DNA of 64,000 nucleotides from Streptomyces tibetensis. GTDB lineage: Bacteria; Actinomycetota; Actinomycetes; Streptomycetales; Streptomycetaceae. The notes under the pieces were generated by a model, which was not told the DNA's origin, did not search any database, and saw only the letters and a list, made by a program, of their open reading frames with translations. The stretch covers positions 186,001-250,000 of the forward strand of contig NZ_SZVW01000011.1 of NCBI RefSeq assembly GCF_007655005.1. The letters run 5' to 3'. Positions 59,119 through 64,000 of the stretch are shown here, in pieces (positions within the stretch are counted from its first letter, which is position 1; the number at the start of each line of letters is the position of its first letter). Both the position numbers and the translations under genes were made by a program.

Positions 59119-59982
59119 CTACAACAGGTACTGGAGGTGCCGGTCTCGGATCATGAGAGCGGCTCGCTTGGCGGTCAGGTCGACCTCGGCGGAGAAGCGG
59201 AAGCCGGCGGTCAGGAAAGCGGCGATGGAGGGGGTGTTGCGAATGTCGGGTTCCGCGATGACACGTGCGCAGGAGGGCCGCTGCGCGAGAACGAGGTCGG
59301 CCACAGCCCGTAGCAGCAGACCGCCCAGGCCGCGCCCACGGTCGGCGACTCCACCGAGCAGGAGGTGGACCCCCGTGTCATGAGGCCGGGCGGGGTAATG
59401 CCGGGCCAGCGGGTCCAGATCCGCCCGGTAGATCTCCCAGTAGCTCATCGGTGCTCCCTCCAGTAGTCCGAGGCACGGCACGCTGCGCCCGTCGCCTGCC
59501 AGCTGGGCGCGCAGGTGGTCCCGCGTCACCTCCTGCGGTCCGGCCAGCTCCCAGAACTCCGCGGCGGCCGGCTCGTTCATCCAGCGGCTGATGAGCGCCA
59601 GGTCGCGTTCGATGCGCGCGGGGACGAGGTGGAGCCGTCCTGCGGGCGTGTCTGCCGGGCTCCATGCGGCGATGCGGTCGAGGCCGTCGACGCCGTCGTG
59701 CTCAGCGGCGGTGTCGGACGCGACACCGGCGAGGTCACGGGCGGCACCCGGCCTGGCATCCGAGTCGGCCCCCTGCCCGGCATCGGGGTCGGCCTCCGGC
59801 CCGGAACCGGTGTCGGCTCCGGGCCCGGCGCCTGCGGCCACGGCGGCCATGACCGGGACGGCGGCCGCGACAGGGGCAGCCCCCACGTCGGGGCCAGCGG
59901 CCATGTCGTGGGCAGCGATACCCGTCTCGGCGATCGGGTCGGCGGGAGGCACCGGAGGCTCCTCTCTGGAAGGGGGTGGCAT
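59119..59982 (-). CDS. GNAT-family acyltransferase, siderophore type
   Basis: A 287-residue protein whose first 105 residues or so are Ala/Gly/Asp-rich and disordered-looking. The C-terminal 180 residues form an IucB/AlcB-like GNAT domain (HLVPARIERDLALISRWMNE, PMSYWEIYRADLDPLARHYP, HLLLGGVADRGRGLGGLLLR with the acyl-CoA loop GRGLGG). It would acylate a hydroxylamine of a siderophore precursor. It sits 54 bp after the IucA/IucC gene in the same direction. A downstream start inside the low-complexity part cannot be excluded. Confidence 0.85.
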   Translation of the reverse strand: MPPPSREEPPVPPADPIAETGIAAHDMAAGPDVGAAPVAAAVPVMAAVAAGAGPGADTGSGPEADPDAGQGADSDARPGAARDLAGVASDTAAEHDGVDGLDRIAAWSPADTPAGRLHLVPARIERDLALISRWMNEPAAAEFWELAGPQEVTRDHLRAQLAGDGRSVPCLGLLEGAPMSYWEIYRADLDPLARHYPARPHDTGVHLLLGGVADRGRGLGGLLLRAVADLVLAQRPSCARVIAEPDIRNTPSIAAFLTAGFRFSAEVDLTAKRAALMIRDRHLQYLL

Positions 59983-60035
59983 GTCCTCAGGGATGAAGGA
60001 GGTGGGTCAGCGGTGGTCAGTGTGGATCAGAGCGG

Positions 60036-62027
60036 TCAGGAGTGCAGGGGGTTGGCGATGGTGACGTAGACGGACTGGGTGTCGACCGGGCCGACGAGTT
60101 CGTCGAGGCCGTGCAGCCGGGTCAGCAGGTTGGCCTTGCAGCGCAGGACGGGTGAGTCGAGCAGCAGGGCGGGCAGCGTGGTGCGCAGCCGGGTCGGGCC
60201 GGAGGCGAGGTGTCCGAGGAATCGCCGGAGTGCAGCGAGCAGCAGCCGCTCGTCGGCGAGCCCTTGGGAGCCGAACGCGCCGATCAGACCGAGCACGTTG
60301 TTGATCACCAGGTAGTACACGAGCCGCTCATCGGTCACCTGGTCGCAGACGAACGTGTCGCTCCGCTCTCCGATACCGGGCAACCGGTCGTCGAGGTCCT
60401 GGCGCCGCGATGCGCGGAAGTAGTAGCCCTGGTTGTCCCGGTAGCGGCCGCCCGTGGGCCAGCCGTCGGCGTCCAGCAGGAGCAGGGTGTTCTGCTGGTG
60501 CGCTTCCAGCGCGACGCCGGCTTCGCCGTCCAGCCAGAGGACGGGACGCACCACGTGGGCCAGGTAACGCAGGAACCACTCGACGGCGACGGCTGCGCGG
60601 GGTCGACCGGTGCGGCGGGCGAGACGCGTGATCACTTCGGCCAGACGGGACGGCAGGGTCGGGCCGTGTTGGTCAGGACGCCCCGAAGCCCCCTCAGGCG
60701 GGGTCGGGGGGCACGGGCACGGCGAGAGGAGGCCGGCGACGCAGGAGACGTCGTCGGAGGGGCTGAACGGATTGTGGCGGATCACCACGTCCAGTCCGGG
60801 CACCGGGTCGCCGTCCGGGCTGTCGACGGCGAGCCAGGCCGGGTCCCGGACGATGTCGAAGCCCGGGTGCACGGCGTGCCACTGCTGCCCGAGGCCGCTG
60901 CGGAGCAGGCGGTGGACCTCGACGCCGCGGTGCAGTTCCTTGCGGAGGTTCTCACGGCGGGAGTTGGTGATGCGCAGGCCCAGCGAGAGCTTGAGCATCG
61001 CGGGGGCATGGGTTCGGTAGACGGTTCGTACGGAGGAGGTGGGGTGCCAGTCCGGGCCGTGGGTGCCGAGGTCACGGAGCAGCCCGGTGTCGAGCAGGGC
61101 TGCGGTTTGCGGACGGCGCCGGACCTCGTCTGCCTGCCAGGGGTGCAGAGGCAGGAGGGCGTATCCCTCCGGCAACGGCGCTCCGGTCCCGGCGAGCAGG
61201 GCGGTGAGCAGGGGTGCGGCGACCGGGCGGCCGCGTTCGGTCCAGGAGGAGTCGGTGGCCAGGACGGAGGCAGCGACAGCCATCCAGTGCAAGGGGAAGG
61301 AGCCGCGCAACTCGGGTGAGTACAGCGCTGCTTCGGCCTCCGTGAGTCCTTCGCGGCTCTTCGGTGTGGGGTGCAGGGGGTGTCCGAGGACGAGTGCCTG
61401 TTCCGCGGACAGGAAGAGGTCGGGGCCGTCGGCCGGGCGTTCCCGGCGGTCGGTGATGAAGCCGGCGGCGCGTCGGAGGGAGTCGGCAACACCCGCGACG
61501 AGCTCGACGCCGTCGAGGGATCCGGAAGGGGCGGAGTTGGGGGCGGGCGTGGGGAGGGAGGGGGCGTGGGCCCGGCTGATTCCGGGGGAGTGTGTGGACG
61601 TCTCCCTGGTGAGCAAGGCGGCGATCGTGACGGCGTCGGCGGGTGGGGCGGTTTCGGGAGCACCGGCGAGACGGGGAGGGCCGAAGCGGTGCCAGCCCGT
61701 CGGGGACCAGTAACGCACCGGTGCGAGGAGGCTCGTGCCGCTGGCGGGAAGGGGGACGTGCAGGACGCCGTCGGCCGGGGCGGGCGCGTTGGTCTCGCGC
61801 GTCCAGCAGCGGAGCAGGTTCTCCACGGCGGCGGCCTGGGCGACGGTGTGCGGGTCGGGATGCTCCAGGGGGTCACCGTCATGGCTTGCGCTCGGCTCCT
61901 GGGCGGGTTTCGCCGCCGGCCGCTGGTGAGGGACGCGCGGGCTCGGCGACACCGCCGACGGCCAGGCGTCGGCGGAGCTTCGTCCCGAGGTGGGGGCGTG
62001 ATCGTGGGGGTGGGAGGTGGAGTTCAC
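60036..62027 (-). CDS. IucA/IucC family siderophore synthetase
   Basis: About 663 residues of a NIS (NRPS-independent siderophore) synthetase, which joins a carboxylic acid such as citrate to amines. Family motifs include EGYALLPLHPWQADEVRRRP (preceded by PLP), the SVRTVYRTHAPAMLKLSLGL stretch with KLSL...ITNSRRENLRKE, and the C-terminal FerA-like EAHQQNTLLLLDADGWPTGG. GTG 62027 with GAGG is preferred; an ATG at 62060 and a longer frame to 62231 exist in repeat-rich DNA. Preceded by the aminotransferase gene, it forms a biosynthetic operon. Confidence 0.9.
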   Translation of the reverse strand: MNSTSHPHDHAPTSGRSSADAWPSAVSPSPRVPHQRPAAKPAQEPSASHDGDPLEHPDPHTVAQAAAVENLLRCWTRETNAPAPADGVLHVPLPASGTSLLAPVRYWSPTGWHRFGPPRLAGAPETAPPADAVTIAALLTRETSTHSPGISRAHAPSLPTPAPNSAPSGSLDGVELVAGVADSLRRAAGFITDRRERPADGPDLFLSAEQALVLGHPLHPTPKSREGLTEAEAALYSPELRGSFPLHWMAVAASVLATDSSWTERGRPVAAPLLTALLAGTGAPLPEGYALLPLHPWQADEVRRRPQTAALLDTGLLRDLGTHGPDWHPTSSVRTVYRTHAPAMLKLSLGLRITNSRRENLRKELHRGVEVHRLLRSGLGQQWHAVHPGFDIVRDPAWLAVDSPDGDPVPGLDVVIRHNPFSPSDDVSCVAGLLSPCPCPPTPPEGASGRPDQHGPTLPSRLAEVITRLARRTGRPRAAVAVEWFLRYLAHVVRPVLWLDGEAGVALEAHQQNTLLLLDADGWPTGGRYRDNQGYYFRASRRQDLDDRLPGIGERSDTFVCDQVTDERLVYYLVINNVLGLIGAFGSQGLADERLLLAALRRFLGHLASGPTRLRTTLPALLLDSPVLRCKANLLTRLHGLDELVGPVDTQSVYVTIANPLHS

Positions 62028-62351
62028 TGCGAGTACCTCATCGGGTGGTTCCGGAATCATGCGGGTGGGTGCGGCGGGCCGAAGAGCTTCACTCGGCGCG
62101 GCATGCGGGGGTGCGATGTCGAGCGGCGGGCGGAAGGGCGTGCGGGAGTCACGGCCGACGGAGCGTGAGGCCCGTGGCCCGCGGGACTCACGGCTCGCGG
62201 GCCTGCGGGACTCACGGCTCGCGGCCTGCACGGGTCATCGCCTGCGGGAGTCATGGCCCTTGGGGCGTGGGCGCCCGGCGATCGGTGGCGCATTCGTGGT
62301 GCGCAGGCATGCCGCGCGGGCTCTCACGCCCCCCGTGCGGGTTCACCGCGT
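62028..62351. other. 324 bp gap with GC-rich direct repeats
   Basis: This lies between the aminotransferase and IucA/IucC genes. Four copies of the core GCGGGA(C/G)TCA(C/T)GGC start at 62142, 62181, 62205 and 62244, spaced by 39, 24 and 39 bp. The two middle copies are identical over 20 bases (GCGGGACTCACGGCTCGCGG). No recognised gene is present. It is unusually long for a gap within a same-direction operon. Confidence 0.7.
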
Positions 62352-63881
62352 TCACGGTGCGGCTGCCGTGCCGGCACCACAACACCGAGCCGCCGCCCGG
62401 ACCGCGTCGGCCAAGCGGTCCAGTACGGCGGCCGCTTGTTCATCGGTGATGGTCAAAGGCGGCAGCAGGTGGACGACGCTTCCGCGCAGGCCGCCGAGTC
62501 CGACGATGAGGCCGCGCCGCAGGCACTCCCGCTGGACCGCAGCAGCCAGTTCGGGAGCGGCAGGGAGGGGCGGGGGCCCGTTGTCCGGCCTCACCGACGC
62601 CTCCATGCCGCACTCCTCCATGCCGCACTCCACAGCCCAAGTCGCACCGGAAGAGCTGGGTTCCGCTTCCCCCTCCGGGTCCACCAGCTCTACGCCGATC
62701 ATGAGCCCTCTCCCCCGCACATCACCGATACAGGCGAAATCGGAGACGAGCTGCTGGAGTTGGTTCAGCATGCGCGCCCCGAGGGTCGCCGCGCGCTCGG
62801 CGAGGGCGTTCTCGCGGACGTGGGCGAGGGTCGCCGTGCCGGCGGCCATGGCGAGCTGGTTACCGGGGAAGGATTCGGTGGGGGTGCCGGGTTCTGCGGC
62901 GTCGAGGTCGTCGCGGTAGACCACGACCGCCAGCGGCAGGCTGCCGCCGATGGCGTCGGAGAGGACCATCACGTCGGGGGTCACGCCACTGTGCTCGACC
63001 GCCCAGAAGGCACCGGTCCGGCCCACGCCGGTCCGGATCTCGTCGGCGATCAGCGGGACGGACCGGTCGGCGGTGAGCTGTCGCACGCGCCGCAGCCAGC
63101 TGTCGGGGACGGGGATCACCCCGCCCTCACTCTGAACGGGTTCGACGATCAGCCCGGCGGGCAGTGGCGCCCCGGACGCGGGGCCGTCGAGGAGGGACTC
63201 GGCCCAGCGGGCCGCGAGGTCGGCCCCGCGCTCGCCCCCGGCGCCGAAGCGGCAGCGGTGGTCCTGCGGGTGAGGCAGCCGGGCGATCCGTGCGTCATGG
63301 GCCTCAGCGGAGGTGACACCGAGAGCTCTGGCGGTACTTCCGCCACCGGCGCCGGTGAACGCCACGAGACCGCTCCGGCCGGTCGCGGCGCGGACAAGCG
63401 CGTAGGCGGTCTCGACGGCTTCGCTGCCCGCCGGCCCGCAGAACCGCACATGCGCCCGATCCGCGAGGCCCCGTGGCAGAGTGCGGAACAGTTCGGTGAG
63501 GAAGGCGTCCTTGACGGGTGTCGCCAGATCGAGAGCGTTCAGAGGTGCGCCCGAGTCGAGCACCTTGCGGAGGGACTCCAGGACGACCGGGTGGTTGTGG
63601 CCGAGGGCCAGGGTGCCGGCGCCGGAGAGGCAGTCCAGGTAGCGGCGGCCGTCCGCGCCCTCGATGGTGAGTCCCCGGGCCCGCACCGGAACGATCGGCA
63701 GGGCACGGGCATAGGTCCGGGCGGCGGATTCGCGGGCGGCATGGCGGCGCAGGATTCCCTCGTGCGCGGAGCGGGGCGCAGGGGCGGTGTCTTCCAGCGC
63801 TCCACCGAGGAGGGATGTCGCCTGCCTGCCCCCCACAGCGGCCTCCTCAGGTGCACAACCCCCACGGGTGGATTCCGCCAC
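62352..63881 (-). CDS. class III aminotransferase (diaminobutyrate/ornithine type)
   Basis: A 509-residue PLP-dependent enzyme. Typical parts are GADGRRYLDCLSGAGTLALG, FCGPAGSEAVETAYALVRAA, IVEPVQSEGGVIPVPDSWLR, VPLIADEIRTGVGRTGAFWA, and ESFPGNQLAMAAGTATLAHV. The Lys that binds PLP is normally just before the last motif (usually ...SKAIGGG-type); here DAIGGSLPLAVVVYRDD lacks an obvious Lys, so activity needs checking. It would make a diamine such as diaminobutyrate for the siderophore. GTG 63881 follows GGGAGG. The rest of the cluster lies beyond the window. Confidence 0.88.
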   Translation of the reverse strand: MAESTRGGCAPEEAAVGGRQATSLLGGALEDTAPAPRSAHEGILRRHAARESAARTYARALPIVPVRARGLTIEGADGRRYLDCLSGAGTLALGHNHPVVLESLRKVLDSGAPLNALDLATPVKDAFLTELFRTLPRGLADRAHVRFCGPAGSEAVETAYALVRAATGRSGLVAFTGAGGGSTARALGVTSAEAHDARIARLPHPQDHRCRFGAGGERGADLAARWAESLLDGPASGAPLPAGLIVEPVQSEGGVIPVPDSWLRRVRQLTADRSVPLIADEIRTGVGRTGAFWAVEHSGVTPDVMVLSDAIGGSLPLAVVVYRDDLDAAEPGTPTESFPGNQLAMAAGTATLAHVRENALAERAATLGARMLNQLQQLVSDFACIGDVRGRGLMIGVELVDPEGEAEPSSSGATWAVECGMEECGMEASVRPDNGPPPLPAAPELAAAVQRECLRRGLIVGLGGLRGSVVHLLPPLTITDEQAAAVLDRLADAVRAAARCCGAGTAAAP

Positions 63882-64000
63882 GACTTTCCCGACCTCCCAC
63901 TGCGCACGGGCACAGAGGACCGCGCACAGACAGCAGGCCCCCCACCGCTACCAACCCCGGACCTCTCACCGGGTTACGGGTTGCCTCAAGATCCTTTCCG

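Overview
The window is chromosomal DNA of a Streptomyces species. The evidence is high-GC codon use, GTG starts, a Streptomyces-type principal sigma factor (hrdB) with the sporulation regulator whiH directly upstream of it, and nrdR-nrdJ facing lexA. From memory, the backbone order (paired citrate synthases, two-component systems, topoisomerase IV subunit B, serine protease, hrdB, whiH, rnhB, nrdJ-nrdR, lexA, DinG-type helicase, siderophore genes) matches the S. coelicolor hrdB region. No rRNA, tRNA or CRISPR array was seen.

Backbone, 1-33.9 kb. Two citrate synthases diverge from a short region holding a perfect palindrome, and one carries an N-terminal DNA-binding helix-turn-helix. Next come a sucrase/ferredoxin-like gene behind an iron box, a CitA/DcuS-type two-component pair, an acetate-type symporter with its DUF485 partner, and a second two-component operon. 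They are followed by topoisomerase IV subunit B, a DUF7455 protein, a secreted trypsin-like protease, hrdB, whiH, an ABC-2 type transporter, a Nudix/NrtR-like protein, a glycogen-debranching-like protein, a DUF4192 protein, a RecQ helicase with a C-terminal phosphoribosyltransferase-like domain, rnhB, a TetR/MFS efflux pair with twin operators, and an ADP-ribosylglycohydrolase.

Accessory island, about 33.9-49.4 kb. A large serine integrase sits at the left edge and its stop codon overlaps the start of the neighbouring chromosomal gene. Inside are a BRO-like protein with a nuclease-like C-terminus, a winged-helix protein that may act in replication or control, and a KilAC antirepressor heading a run of translationally coupled small genes. 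Two tandem membrane-anchored paralogues, an excisionase-like HTH protein, and small and large terminase genes follow. The large terminase is cut after its ATPase domain and abuts the first 29 codons of an inverted XRE-type regulator. Beyond that junction lie a histidine-kinase-like ATPase gene and small genes. No capsid, portal, tail or lysis genes are visible, so this is a decayed or minimal prophage, or a phage-satellite-like element.

Backbone, 49.4-64 kb. This part carries a histidine phosphatase, a DUF4937 protein, a TerD protein, the B12-dependent ribonucleotide reductase with NrdR and candidate tandem NrdR boxes, lexA with an SOS box, and a DinG-like helicase. A siderophore set (GNAT acyltransferase, IucA/IucC synthetase, class III aminotransferase) runs off the right edge and contains a cluster of short GC-rich direct repeats.
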